A DNA stretch of 64,000 bases from Bacteroidales bacterium (GTDB taxonomy: Bacteria; Bacteroidota; Bacteroidia; Bacteroidales; P3), in NCBI GenBank assembly GCA_016292015.1, contig JAEEZY010000029.1, forward strand, positions 1 through 64,000. The letters are read 5' to 3'. Shown one piece after another: positions 26,622-35,696 of the stretch (position 1 is its first letter; every line of letters begins with the position of its first letter). A model generated the notes under the pieces. The model ran no database searches, was not told the DNA's origin, and worked only from the letters and a program-made list of their open reading frames with translations. A program made the translations under genes and the position numbers.

Positions 26622-28659
26622 ACATCAACCCTCTGTCTTTCAGCAGGGGTTTCACGCTGGGCTGCTTGCCGCGGAACTCGAGGTACATCTTCATCGGCTC
26701 GACGGTGTTGCCGCTCTCGAGTATCTTGCGGAACTTCTTGGCAAGCTCGGGGTTGAAGAGGTCGCCGCTCTCGGTGAAGGCCGCGAAGGCGTCGTGGTCG
26801 AGGATGGCCGTCCAGGTGTAGCTGTAGTAGCCGGCGTCGTAGCCGGTGGTGAAGATATGCTGGAAGTAGGGGCTCTTGTAGCGGCTGATGATTTCGGGTA
26901 TCAAGCCAATCTTGTCAAGATGTTCCTTCTCGAACTTGTTGGCGTCGATGGGTTGCTTCGCGGTGATTGAGTGGTAGTCCATGTCGAGCAGCGAGGCGGC
27001 GAGCAGCTCGGTGTTGATGAAGCCCTGGCCGTAGGTCTGGGCGGCGGCTATCTTGGCAATCAGCTCGTCGGGGATGACCTTGCCCGTCTCATAGTGTTTG
27101 GCGTAGTCTTTCATCACCTGCGGGTTGCGGCACCAGTTCTCCATGATCTGCGAAGGCAGCTCGACGAAGTCGCGCGGCACGTTGGTGCCGGCCAGCGACG
27201 GATAGTGGCACTTGCTCAGCAGGCCGTGGAGGGCGTGTCCGAACTCGTGGAAGAGGGTTTCGCTCTCGTCGAAGTTGAGCAGAGAGGGTTTCTTGCCGTC
27301 GGGCTTGGTGAAGTTGCACACCACCTGTATGATAGGAATCACGTTGTTGCCCTGACGGTCCACCTTCTGGCCGCGGAACTCGGTCATCCAGGCACCGCTG
27401 CGCTTGCTCTCGCGCGGGAAGAAGTCCATGTAGAGTATGCCGATGACGTTGCCTGCGTCTTTCACCAGGAAGCAGCGCGCCTCTTTGTCGTAGGTGGGCA
27501 GGGTGTCGGTCTGCTCGAAGCTGATGCCATAGAGGCGGCCGGCTACGTTGAAGGCGCCGCTCAGCACGTTGTCGAGTGCGAAGTAAGGACGCACGACGGC
27601 ATCTTCGAGGTTGTATTTCTCAACACGCAGCTTCTCGCTGTAGTAGCGCCAATCCCACGGCTGCAGCTTGGCGCCGGGCTCGTCTTTCGAGAGCATCTTC
27701 TGGTATTCGGCGCACTCCTCTTTGGCTTTCTTCAGAGCGGGAGTCCATATCTGCATCAGGCAGTCGTAGACGGCCTTGGGGGTCTTGGCCAGGCAGTTGT
27801 CCAGCACGTAGTCGGCGTGGGTGGGGAATCCCAGTATGTTGGCGCGTTCGAGACGCAGGTTGGTCAGCGTGTCGATGATCTTGGTGTTGTCAAACTCGCC
27901 ACCGTTGCAGCGGTCGGTGTAGGCGTGCCACACCTCCTCGCGCAGTTTGCGGTCGGGGCAGGTCTGCATGAAAGGCTCCCATGAGGGCAGCTGGAGGGTC
28001 ACCTCGGTGCCGTCGTCCAGTTTCTTCTTGTAGGCGTTGGTGGCCTTCAGCACGTTCTGTGCGAAGCGGAGAGTGAGCGAGGCGATCTTCTCGTTCAGCT
28101 CGCGGAAGCGGGGCTGCTGGTCCTCAGGCACGTTGGCGCCGTTGCGGACGAAGCCCTTGTAGGTCTCTTCCAGCAGACGCATCTGCTCGGGGTTCAGATT
28201 GAGGTTGTCCTTCTGCTCATATACAGCCTTGATGCGGGCGAAGAGCTTGGCGTTGAGGGCTATGTCGTCGCCGTGGGCCGAAAGCTTGGGAGTGACCTCC
28301 TCGGCTATGGCCTCCATCTCAGGCGAGTTCTCGCACTCGGAGAGGTTGAAGAAGACGCTGGCCACGGTGTTGAGCAGCTCGCCGCTGTACTCGTAGGCCT
28401 CAATCGTGTTCTCGAAGGTCGGCGCCTCGGGGTTGTTCACGATGGCGTCGATCTCTTCTTTCTGCTGGCGCATGCCCTCCTCGAAGGCGGGCATGTAGTG
28501 CTCGGTCTTGATTTTCCCGAAGTCAGGGATGTTGTACGGGGTGTTGAAACCCGCGATGAATGGATTCTCGTTCTCCATGGCGGCTTGTTTTTTCTCTTTG
28601 CAGCCGACGGCAAGCACCATAGCCGCACAGCCGACAATCAATAATGAAATTTTACGCAT
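26620..28659 (-). CDS. dcp: M3-family metallopeptidase (peptidyl-dipeptidase Dcp-like) lipoprotein
   Basis: 679 residues. A lipoprotein leader ends in AVGC (Cys about 20). A long helical body typical of thimet-oligopeptidase-like enzymes follows. The zinc motif HEFGH (LFHEFGHALHGLL) lies near residue 472, with the downstream Glu in DFVELPSQIMENW. The family removes dipeptides from the C-terminus of short peptides; the lipid anchor places this copy in the periplasm or outer membrane. It appears monocistronic, with a terminator downstream. I found no convincing TAnnTTTG box upstream. Confidence 0.9.
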   Translation of the reverse strand: MRKISLLIVGCAAMVLAVGCKEKKQAAMENENPFIAGFNTPYNIPDFGKIKTEHYMPAFEEGMRQQKEEIDAIVNNPEAPTFENTIEAYEYSGELLNTVASVFFNLSECENSPEMEAIAEEVTPKLSAHGDDIALNAKLFARIKAVYEQKDNLNLNPEQMRLLEETYKGFVRNGANVPEDQQPRFRELNEKIASLTLRFAQNVLKATNAYKKKLDDGTEVTLQLPSWEPFMQTCPDRKLREEVWHAYTDRCNGGEFDNTKIIDTLTNLRLERANILGFPTHADYVLDNCLAKTPKAVYDCLMQIWTPALKKAKEECAEYQKMLSKDEPGAKLQPWDWRYYSEKLRVEKYNLEDAVVRPYFALDNVLSGAFNVAGRLYGISFEQTDTLPTYDKEARCFLVKDAGNVIGILYMDFFPRESKRSGAWMTEFRGQKVDRQGNNVIPIIQVVCNFTKPDGKKPSLLNFDESETLFHEFGHALHGLLSKCHYPSLAGTNVPRDFVELPSQIMENWCRNPQVMKDYAKHYETGKVIPDELIAKIAAAQTYGQGFINTELLAASLLDMDYHSITAKQPIDANKFEKEHLDKIGLIPEIISRYKSPYFQHIFTTGYDAGYYSYTWTAILDHDAFAAFTESGDLFNPELAKKFRKILESGNTVEPMKMYLEFRGKQPSVKPLLKDRGLM

Positions 28660-28740
28660 ATTTTACGGTGTTTTATGTTTGGTAAGATATAGTATGTATA
28701 ACGCCCAAGTTGCGGAGTTATTGTTTTTTTTGTGAAGATG

Positions 28741-28789
28741 TGACCTGTGATCTGTGACCTGTGACCTGTGACCTGTGACCTGTGAGGGT
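28741..28789. repeat. Seven 7-bp units of the TGACCTG type
   Basis: TGACCTG, TGATCTG, then four exact TGACCTG, then TGAGGGT, in strict 7-bp phase. This is one of the cleanest arrays in the window. Confidence 0.9.
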
Positions 28790-28808
28790 GGGATTGGGAA
28801 TTGACATT

Positions 28809-28848
28809 TGTGAAGATGTGAAGGTGTGAAGGTGTGAAGGTGTGAATT
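28809..28848. repeat. Five 8-bp units of the TGTGAAGG type
   Basis: TGTGAAGA, three exact TGTGAAGG, then TGTGAATT, in strict 8-bp phase, only 20 bp after the TGACCTG array. Confidence 0.9.
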
Positions 28849-29121
28849 GTTTGTGAATTGGCGCTGTTGGCGTCATTCTGCTATGGTTCGGAAAAACAAG
28901 CAAGCTTGATTTTCGCTCACCTTAAACGCAGAATTGTAAATTGACAAGTGACTGGGGTGAGTGTTTTTTTTTCAGACGGACGGACGGGAAGGCTTGGAGG
29001 GATTGAGACGGCGATAATCGTGGTTGGGAACTTTTTTTGTTGGGCAATGGCTTGATATACTGTGATAAAGGTGTTTGTAAATTTTTTTTGGAAAAAAGTT
29101 CGTCAGCGCAATATTTATTGG

Positions 29122-29129
29122 TATATTTG
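29122..29129 (+). promoter_or_regulatory. Isolated -7 box without a downstream gene
   Basis: TATATTTG matches TAnnTTTG, but the next gene (guaA) starts 360 bp away and has its own box. It could drive a small RNA or a very short peptide, or be fortuitous in A/T-rich DNA. Confidence 0.3.
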
Positions 29130-29459
29130 CAAATGACGCAAAAAAATTGATGACATTGTTATGTTGTAAACAATCAGCGAGTTATATGGTCGTGCTTGCG
29201 TGAGGGGGTGCTTTTGCGGTGGCTGTAGTTATTTGATATTCAGTATTGTGGATTGCTTTGGTACGTATCAACAACGTATCAAAGACGTATCCTCTACGTA
29301 TCAACGCCGTTGCATCGCTATGGCATATTCGTGGTTTCCCTAAGACTCATTCGTGACTCCTCCAATACACCTATAGGGATGGCATACGGTTGAGGGGATG
29401 TTGATAAGTCGGGAGTTAAACTTGCGTAGAATATATGCCATATATATAAATTAAATTCG

Positions 29460-29467
29460 TATCTTTG
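29460..29467 (+). promoter_or_regulatory. -7 box of guaA
   Basis: TATCTTTG, 22 bp before the guaA ATG. Confidence 0.7.
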
Positions 29468-29489
29468 CAGGTCAATAATTCGTTATACT

Positions 29490-31016
29490 ATGGACACTAT
29501 CATTATCTTAGACTTTGGTTCTCAGTACACTCAGCTTATCGCCCGCAAGGTGAGAGAGCTCAACGTATATTGTGAAATTCATCCGTTCAACAAGATTCCG
29601 GCATTGACGAAGGATGTGAAGGGAGTGATTTTTTCGGGCAGCCCTTACAGCTGCAACGCAGAGGATGCGCCCGTGCCCGACATGAAGGACATCAAAGGCA
29701 AGCTGCCGCTGCTGGCGGTGTGCTATGGAGCACAGTATCTCGCCAAATGGGGCGGCGGAAGGGTGCAGCAGTCGAAGATAAGAGAGTACGGCCGCGCCAA
29801 CCTGAACTGGATTGACGAGAGTTCGCCGCTGATGAAGGGGGTGCCGATGGGGAGCCAGGTGTGGATGAGTCACGGCGACACGATAGAGTGCGTGCCGGAG
29901 GGCTACAAGTGCATCTGCTCGACGGAGAACGTGAAGTATGCCGGCTACAAGATAGAGGGCGAAGAGACCTACGCCATACAGTTCCATCCCGAAGTGCATC
30001 ACTCGGTCGATGGGCTCACGATACTGAAGAACTTCGTGGTGGATGTATGCCATTGCGAGCAGAGCTGGACGCCGGCGTCGTTCATCGAGACCACCGTTGC
30101 CGAGCTGAAGGCCAAGGTGGGCAGCGACAAGGTGGTGCTGGGGTTGAGCGGCGGAGTCGATTCGACGGTGGCGGCGGTGCTGCTGAACCGCGCCATCGGC
30201 CATCAGCTGCATTGCATCTTCGTGGATAACGGACTTCTGAGAAAGAACGAGTTTGAGAGTGTGCTGGAGTCGTACAAGGACATGGGGTTGAACGTGAAGG
30301 GTGTGGATGCGAAGGAGCGCTTCTATTCTGTGCTGGCCGGAGTGACCGACCCTGAGAAGAAACGCAAGGGGATAGGCAAGACGTTCATCGATGTGTTTGA
30401 CGCCGAGGCGAAACAGATAAGCGACGCAAAATGGCTGGGACAAGGCACGATATATCCCGACGTGATTGAGAGCAGCTCGGTGAAAGGACCTTCGCAGACG
30501 ATAAAGAGCCACCACAACGTGGGAGGGCTGCCCGACTATATGAAGCTGCAGCTGGTGGAGCCTCTGCGCAGCCTCTTCAAAGACGAGGTGCGCAGGGTGG
30601 GGCGTCAGCTGGGCATCAAGGACGAGCTGATAGGCCGTCACCCGTTCCCGGGGCCCGGGTTGGCAATCCGCATCCTCAGCGATGTGACGCCCGAAAAGGT
30701 GAGAATACTGCAGGAGGTTGACGACATCTTCATCCGCGGCTTGCGAGAGAACGGCCTCTACGACAAGGTGTGGCAGGCGGGATGCATGCTGCTGCCCGTA
30801 CAGTCGGTGGGCGTGATGGGCGACGAGCGCACATACGAAAGCGTCGTGGCGCTGAGGGCTGTGGAGAGCGTCGATGGCATGACGGCCGACTGGAGCCATC
30901 TGCCCTACGAGTTCCTCGCTAAGGTGTCGAACGAGATTATCAATCGCGTGAAGGGCGTGAACCGAGTGGTGTATGACATCAGCTCGAAGCCGCCTGCAAC
31001 GATAGAGTGGGAGTAG
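29490..31016 (+). CDS. guaA: GMP synthase (glutamine-hydrolysing)
   Basis: 508 residues. The class I glutamine amidotransferase domain (about 1-190) has nucleophile Cys in [10 protein letters not shown] and His/Glu in QFHPEVHHS. The ATP pyrophosphatase domain has the P-loop [14 protein letters not shown] near 218. The C-terminal dimerisation domain ends KPPATIEWE. It converts XMP to GMP. Its promoter box is at 29460-29467. The gene is followed after 4 bp by a heptad array that runs directly into the start of the LysM gene, so guaA, the LysM gene, lpxC and lpxA may form one transcript. Confidence 0.97.
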   Translation: MDTIIILDFGSQYTQLIARKVRELNVYCEIHPFNKIPALTKDVKGVIFSGSPYSCNAEDAPVPDMKDIKGKLPLLAVCYGAQYLAKWGGGRVQQSKIREYGRANLNWIDESSPLMKGVPMGSQVWMSHGDTIECVPEGYKCICSTENVKYAGYKIEGEETYAIQFHPEVHHSVDGLTILKNFVVDVCHCEQSWTPASFIETTVAELKAKVGSDKVVLGLSGGVDSTVAAVLLNRAIGHQLHCIFVDNGLLRKNEFESVLESYKDMGLNVKGVDAKERFYSVLAGVTDPEKKRKGIGKTFIDVFDAEAKQISDAKWLGQGTIYPDVIESSSVKGPSQTIKSHHNVGGLPDYMKLQLVEPLRSLFKDEVRRVGRQLGIKDELIGRHPFPGPGLAIRILSDVTPEKVRILQEVDDIFIRGLRENGLYDKVWQAGCMLLPVQSVGVMGDERTYESVVALRAVESVDGMTADWSHLPYEFLAKVSNEIINRVKGVNRVVYDISSKPPATIEWE

Positions 31017-31020
31017 ATAG

Positions 31021-31062
31021 TTTTAAGTTTTAAGTTTTTAGTTTCAAGTTTTTAGTTTCAAG
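31021..31062. repeat. Six 7-bp units ending at the TTG start of the LysM gene
   Basis: TTTTAAG, TTTTAAG, TTTTTAG, TTTCAAG, TTTTTAG, TTTCAAG run in perfect phase. The next unit would begin with the TTG used as the start codon at 31063. Confidence 0.9.
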
Positions 31063-32775
31063 TTGAAAAAGATAGTTTTTTTATTGTTTGTCGGTTTGTC
31101 GGTGTCGCTGAGTGCGCAGGTGGTGAAATCGAACACCGTGGGGATGCACAACGGCAAGAAGTGCTACATACATATCGTGCAACCCGGACAGACGGTGTAC
31201 TCCATCACAAAGCTCTACGGGGTGAAGGAGCACGAGGCGATACTGAAGTCGGACATCCACCATCTGGCTGTCGATGACACGGTGTGGATTCCCTGCACCG
31301 ACTGTGTGGTGAACACCCAAGCCTCGACCAATACTGCAAGTCAGCAACCCGAAAAGAAGGAATATCAGTTTATTGTGGTGGAACCCGGACAGACGCTTTA
31401 CAGCCTCTCGAAGAAATACAACGTGAGCATCGAGGACCTCAACGAGCTCAATCCCGAATTGCGGACAATGGGGCTGAAGGCCGGGCAGACGATAAAGGTG
31501 CCAGGCAGTCAGCAGCCGTCTGCCGCCAGTCAGAACAGCCAAACCACCCAGCCGGCTCAGAAGCCACAGCAGTCGTCAACACAAGCCAAGCCGGCAGGCC
31601 GACAGCCGGCCACCTATACCCCGAAGGCACCTACAGAGCCGGCCGTGGTGTCGCCGCTGATAGAGCCGGGCAAGGTGCATGTCTCGCTGCTGATGCCGCT
31701 GCATCTCGCCGATTTGGAAAAGATCTCCACCACGAAGTTCGACATCGACCAGCGCGGAAAGAAGAGCTACGGGGCATTCGAGTACATCCAGTTCTACGAA
31801 GGTCTGCTGGTTGGAATGGAGCGTCTTGAAAGAATGAACTGCAAGGTGGTACTAAACGTAGTGGATGTGTCGGGCAAGACGAAACAGGATGTCTTGACGG
31901 CGATAAACACTCATAATGTGACGCATAGCGATTTCATGATAGCCCTGCTTCCGAAAGAGCAGTTTGAATATGCAGCCGAGTGGGCGCAGGAAAACCGTAT
32001 ATTCATCATCAACCCAATGTCGGAGAGAGACGAGATAGTGGAGGGCAACCCGTACGTGTTCAAGTGCATGTCGTCGGTGACGGGGCAGGTGGATGAGCTG
32101 TTGAAGACGATCGCTTCGATGCCGGGAAAGCCGCATCTTTATGTGATTGCCTCGGGGTCGAAAAACGAGGCCCGCGTGCGCGGCATAGTGGAGGAAAAGC
32201 TGAAGGCCAAGGGCAACATAGCGTACACCATCTTTGACTGGGGCGCCAACTCGAAGCTTGTGGCGTCGCTTAAGAAAACCCCAGGGAGCGTGGTGCTGAA
32301 CATCTACGACCAGAACCGCGACAAGAACCACATACAGGTGAGCACGCTGCTCAACCGCCTGGCGGCGGCAAAGTCGAGCAATGTGACGCTGGTGTCGCTG
32401 GAAAACTATATAAACAAATACGGCGACATCGATTTCGCCCAGCTGCAGCAGTCGAACTATATGACCGTCAACAGCGAACTTGACTACAACGACCCGTCGA
32501 AAAAAGACTTCATTGACGCCTTCAACGAGCGGTTCAAGGTGGAGCCTATAGGTTCATACGCGACGATGGCCAACGACATAATCATCCACTTCGTTTACGG
32601 GTTGAAGAACCGCGGGACGGAATTCTGGCGCTCGCCCAACCAGTCGTATGTGTCGGGAATGCTCTATCCCATGTTCTTCACGCAAAGCGACAAAGGGCAC
32701 GGCTTCGTCAACGAGTCGGCGGTGTTCTACAAACTCAGTAACTATCGTTTTGTGCCGCTGTCGGGGAGGTATTAG
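31063..32775 (+). CDS. Exported LysM protein with periplasmic-binding-like domain (570 aa)
   Basis: A signal peptide (about 1-19, ending SLSAQ) is followed by two LysM peptidoglycan-binding modules, each with a VxPGQTxYSxxKxYxV core (about 38-85 and 102-147). A Gln/Pro-rich linker follows (about 148-205), then a type 1 periplasmic-binding fold (about 210-560) with VSLLMPLHL and FYEGLLVGMERL. Such proteins may sense or bind cell-wall-related ligands; the role is not established. The start codon is TTG at the edge of a heptad array. The linker DNA around 31504-31538 also shows 7-bp phased CAGTC words. Confidence 0.8.
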   Translation: MKKIVFLLFVGLSVSLSAQVVKSNTVGMHNGKKCYIHIVQPGQTVYSITKLYGVKEHEAILKSDIHHLAVDDTVWIPCTDCVVNTQASTNTASQQPEKKEYQFIVVEPGQTLYSLSKKYNVSIEDLNELNPELRTMGLKAGQTIKVPGSQQPSAASQNSQTTQPAQKPQQSSTQAKPAGRQPATYTPKAPTEPAVVSPLIEPGKVHVSLLMPLHLADLEKISTTKFDIDQRGKKSYGAFEYIQFYEGLLVGMERLERMNCKVVLNVVDVSGKTKQDVLTAINTHNVTHSDFMIALLPKEQFEYAAEWAQENRIFIINPMSERDEIVEGNPYVFKCMSSVTGQVDELLKTIASMPGKPHLYVIASGSKNEARVRGIVEEKLKAKGNIAYTIFDWGANSKLVASLKKTPGSVVLNIYDQNRDKNHIQVSTLLNRLAAAKSSNVTLVSLENYINKYGDIDFAQLQQSNYMTVNSELDYNDPSKKDFIDAFNERFKVEPIGSYATMANDIIIHFVYGLKNRGTEFWRSPNQSYVSGMLYPMFFTQSDKGHGFVNESAVFYKLSNYRFVPLSGRY

Positions 32776-32817
32776 TTTTTAGTTTCAAGTTTTTAGTTTC
32801 AAGTTTCAAGTTTCTGG
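32776..32817. repeat. Six 7-bp units beginning right after the LysM stop codon
   Basis: TTTTTAG, TTTCAAG, TTTTTAG, TTTCAAG, TTTCAAG, TTTCTGG start at the base following the TAG stop at 32773-32775. They are nearly the same units as the array at 31021-31062 on the other side of the gene. Confidence 0.9.
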
Positions 32818-32843
32818 TAAACCTATCAACATCTTCACACACT

Positions 32844-33764
32844 TTGGATCAACAGACAACCATAAAGATACCTTTCCGCCTGACGGGTCCCGGATTGCAT
32901 ACGGGACGAACCGTGACGGTGTTGGTGCGTCCGGCGGCAGCTAATTTCGGCATAGCGTTCAGGCGTACGGACAGGGTGAACATCATAACGCAGCACGCCA
33001 CCGCCGACAAGGTGGGCAGCACGGCTCGCGGTACCACGCTGGGTTTTGGACGGCACTCGATTGCCACGATAGAACACCTGATGTCGGCCCTGCATGGCAT
33101 GAAGATAGACAACGTGCTGGTGGAACCCGACGGCGGCGAGATACCGATACTCGACGGGTCGGCACGTCCGTGGCTGCAACAGCTGCAACGTGTGGGAACC
33201 GTGCAGCTCGACGCCCCACGCAAGTTCTTCGAATTGAAAGAACCGATTCACTTTGAGTACGGACCCACGGGTTCGGTTTACGACATCGAGCCTGACGACC
33301 ATTTCTCGGTGGAGTGCACCATCGAGTTTGTTGACAGCGTGATTGGCCGTCAGCAGGCGGTGATGAACTCGTTTGACGAATATCCCGACCAGATAGCACC
33401 CAGCCGCACGTTCGTATTCCTGCACGAGGTGGAGCCTCTGCTGCACCTGAACCTGATCAAGGGCGGCAGTTTGGACAACGCCTTGGTGTTCGTGAACAAG
33501 GAACTTGGTTCACGACAGTTGAGACGCCTTGAGAAAACTTTCCACAAGGACGCATCACAGTTCAGGGTGCATGACGGGTTGCTCAACACCACCGACCTCT
33601 ATTTCCCCAACGAGCCGGCACGACACAAACTGCTCGACTTCCTGGGCGACATCAGGCTTGTGGGTTACCCCATAAAAGGACATTTTAAAGTCTATAAACC
33701 AGGACATAAAGCCAACAATTCGTTTGCAAAATACTTGATGAACTATTTAAACACAAAGTCATGA
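32844..33764 (+). CDS. lpxC: UDP-3-O-acyl-N-acetylglucosamine deacetylase LpxC, stand-alone form
   Basis: 306 residues cover exactly the LpxC deacetylase: GPGLHTG near the start, zinc ligand His in TIEHLMSAL, PILDGSARPW, the second His and Asp in PARHKLLDFLGDI, and the catalytic His in GHKANNSFAK. It performs the committed step of lipid A synthesis. Most Bacteroidota encode LpxC fused to FabZ (about 460 aa). Here the frame stops at MNYLNTKS, where the linker to FabZ would be, and the TGA overlaps the lpxA ATG (ATGA). The start is TTG, after a repeat-filled spacer. The loss of the FabZ half is therefore a clean feature and not a frameshift in the window. Confidence 0.95.
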   Translation: MDQQTTIKIPFRLTGPGLHTGRTVTVLVRPAAANFGIAFRRTDRVNIITQHATADKVGSTARGTTLGFGRHSIATIEHLMSALHGMKIDNVLVEPDGGEIPILDGSARPWLQQLQRVGTVQLDAPRKFFELKEPIHFEYGPTGSVYDIEPDDHFSVECTIEFVDSVIGRQQAVMNSFDEYPDQIAPSRTFVFLHEVEPLLHLNLIKGGSLDNALVFVNKELGSRQLRRLEKTFHKDASQFRVHDGLLNTTDLYFPNEPARHKLLDFLGDIRLVGYPIKGHFKVYKPGHKANNSFAKYLMNYLNTKS

Positions 33765-34549
33765 CTCTCAACGACATCAACCCCAATGCCAAAATTGGCA
33801 AGGATGTGACGATCGGCAATTTCACCACTATATACGAGGACGTGGAGATAGGCGACGGATGCTGGATTGGCCCGAATGTGACCATATTTCCTGGAGCTCG
33901 TATCGGAAAGAACTGCAAGATATTCCCCGGCTCGGTGATAGCCGCTGTTCCGCAGGATTTGAAGTTTGCCGGTGAGTACAGTACCGTAGAGATTGGAGAC
34001 AACAACGTCATACGAGAGTGCTGCACCATTAACCGCGGCACCGCCGCATCGGGCAAGACGGTGGTTGGCAACAACAACCTCATCATGGCGTACGTGCATA
34101 TTGCGCACGACTGCGTGGTGGGAGACAACTGTGTGTTCGCCAACAACGCCACCTTGGCTGGACATATCATTGTCGGTGACTATGTCATCCTCGGCGGTAA
34201 GACAGCCATACTGCAGTTCGTCCATATCGGCTCTCACGCCATCACCCAAGGAGGCGCCCTGGTTGACAAGGACATACCACCGTTCGTCAAGGCGGCTCGC
34301 TACCCCATATCCTACGCAGGCGTGAACACCCTCGGGCTCTCGCGCAGAGGCTTCAGTCAGGAGTCGATAAACACCATCAGCGACATCTACCGCTACTTGT
34401 TCCAGAAGGGATTGACGGTCAGTCATGCTGTGGAGGCTATCAAAGAACAGTATGGACACACCGACGAAGGGAAGGTGATACTCTGCTTTATCGGCGGAGC
34501 CAATACAGGCCTGATGAAAGGTTACTCTTATATGCGCAGGGAAGAATAA
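33761..34549 (+). CDS. lpxA: Acyl-ACP:UDP-N-acetylglucosamine O-acyltransferase
   Basis: 262 residues. A left-handed beta-helix of hexapeptide repeats runs from residue 8, with the catalytic His in MAYVHIAHDCVVGDN near 118-128. A helical C-terminal domain begins near GLSRRGFSQESI. LpxA adds the first acyl chain of lipid A and acts just before LpxC. Its ATG overlaps the lpxC stop by four bases, so the two are translationally coupled, as usual in Bacteroidota. Confidence 0.96.
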   Translation: MTLNDINPNAKIGKDVTIGNFTTIYEDVEIGDGCWIGPNVTIFPGARIGKNCKIFPGSVIAAVPQDLKFAGEYSTVEIGDNNVIRECCTINRGTAASGKTVVGNNNLIMAYVHIAHDCVVGDNCVFANNATLAGHIIVGDYVILGGKTAILQFVHIGSHAITQGGALVDKDIPPFVKAARYPISYAGVNTLGLSRRGFSQESINTISDIYRYLFQKGLTVSHAVEAIKEQYGHTDEGKVILCFIGGANTGLMKGYSYMRREE

Positions 34550-34600
34550 ACAGATTAAAGTGATTGTCTGATTGACAGATACATCCAAGCAATAAATCCA

Positions 34601-34620
34601 GGGGTCTTCTTGACAACCCC
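34601..34620 (+). terminator. Weak hairpin between lpxA and queC
   Basis: GGGGT (34601-34605) pairs with ACCCC (34616-34620), followed by CTTT. The stem is short and the T tract poor, so it may be an attenuating hairpin or have no function. The 89-bp gap shows no preQ1 riboswitch pattern that I can recognise. Confidence 0.3.
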
Positions 34621-34638
34621 CTTTAACAAAACAAGAAC

Positions 34639-35316
34639 ATGGATAACGATTCGACACCGAACAAGGATTCGGTAATTGTACTTTCTGGTGGGCTCGACTC
34701 CACGACACTGCTTTATGAGCAGCGAGCCCGTATCGCTCTCGCTGTCAGCTTCGACTACGGCAGCAATCACAACAAGCGGGAGATAGAGTGTGCCCGTCAC
34801 CATTGTGAAAGGCTGGGGGTGGAGCAACTTGTTATTCCACTCGACTTCATCAAGCGCTATTTCACATCCTCGCTTCTCGAAGGAGGGGATGCGGTGCCGA
34901 CGGGGGAGTATGACGACGACAATATGCACTCAACCGTTGTGCCCTTCCGCAATGGCATCATGCTTTCTGTCGCCTGCGGTTTGGCAGAAAGTAGAGGCCT
35001 CAACCGGCTGCTTATTGCCAATCACGGAGGCGACCATGCCATATATCCCGACTGCCGTCCGGATTTTGTCTCAGCCATCGATGCCGCCACACAATCGGGT
35101 ACCTATAACCATGTGCGTGTTGTGGCGCCATACACCAACCTTACCAAAAGCGACATCGTCAGGCGGGGAGCGGCCTTGGGTGTCAACTATGCCGACACCT
35201 ATTCTTGCTACTGCGGTGGTGAGAGGCATTGTGGACGATGCGCCACGTGCACCGAACGCAAGGAGGCCTTCCGGCAGGCCGGCATTCCAGACCCCACCGA
35301 GTATTGTGGCGGTTGA
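34639..35316 (+). CDS. queC: 7-cyano-7-deazaguanine (preQ0) synthase QueC
   Basis: 225 residues. The PP-loop is VLSGGLDSTTLL at residue 14. The zinc site is CYCGGERHCGRCATC near the C-terminus, followed by ERKEAFRQAGIPDPTEY. It makes preQ0 from 7-carboxy-7-deazaguanine using ammonia and ATP. It is the first gene of a tight queC-queD-queE-queF set that runs in pathway-related order. Confidence 0.96.
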   Translation: MDNDSTPNKDSVIVLSGGLDSTTLLYEQRARIALAVSFDYGSNHNKREIECARHHCERLGVEQLVIPLDFIKRYFTSSLLEGGDAVPTGEYDDDNMHSTVVPFRNGIMLSVACGLAESRGLNRLLIANHGGDHAIYPDCRPDFVSAIDAATQSGTYNHVRVVAPYTNLTKSDIVRRGAALGVNYADTYSCYCGGERHCGRCATCTERKEAFRQAGIPDPTEYCGG

Positions 35317-35363
35317 CAGGTTCGTATGACAATGACACATTCACGAAATCAAGCATTAACAAT

Positions 35364-35696
35364 ATGTTTTATATAAAGAAAACCATAGAGGTGTCGGGGG
35401 CGCATCGTCTGACACTCGACTATCCAAGCAAATGCACCGAGATGCACGGCCACAACTGGGTTATTACCATCTATTGCCGTGCCAAAGAGTTGAACCATAA
35501 CGGTATGGTGGTTGATTTTTCGGAAATCAAGCGCCGTATATTCGACAAACTCGACCACAAGCTCGTCAACGATGTGATACCCTACAACCCCACGTCAGAG
35601 AACATCGCTCGCTGGTGTCAGGAACAGATAGAGTGCTGCTACCGTGTTGATGTGCAGGAAACTTCGGGTAATGTTGCAACCTACGTAGTCGATTAA
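35364..35696 (+). CDS. queD: 6-carboxy-5,6,7,8-tetrahydropterin synthase QueD
   Basis: The 110-residue product starts at the ATG at 35364; a longer frame begins inside queC and is not used. Zinc-binding His residues are in SGAHRL and MHGHNW, and the Tyr/Glu-rich PTSENIARW segment and the TSGNVATY end follow the PTPS/QueD pattern. It converts dihydroneopterin triphosphate to the carboxy-tetrahydropterin used by QueE. Its TAA stop overlaps the queE ATG by one base (TAATG). Confidence 0.93.
   Translation: MFYIKKTIEVSGAHRLTLDYPSKCTEMHGHNWVITIYCRAKELNHNGMVVDFSEIKRRIFDKLDHKLVNDVIPYNPTSENIARWCQEQIECCYRVDVQETSGNVATYVVD

Larger units (their letters stand above)
28660..29489. other. 830-bp gene-free region of repeats with an isolated promoter-like box
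   Basis: No convincing protein gene is present. The left part consists of 7-bp and 8-bp arrays (28741-28848). The middle carries a TATATTTG box at 29122-29129 with no gene behind it. The right part has several ACGTATC words (29258-29306) and ends with the guaA promoter. The shortest candidate frame after the isolated box is a 17-codon ORF at 29149-29202, which I do not regard as proven. Confidence 0.55.

Noticed and set aside
34550..34638. preQ1 riboswitch before queC
   Set aside because: The leader lacks the C-rich loop and A-rich tail arrangement of preQ1 riboswitches; only a weak hairpin is seen.
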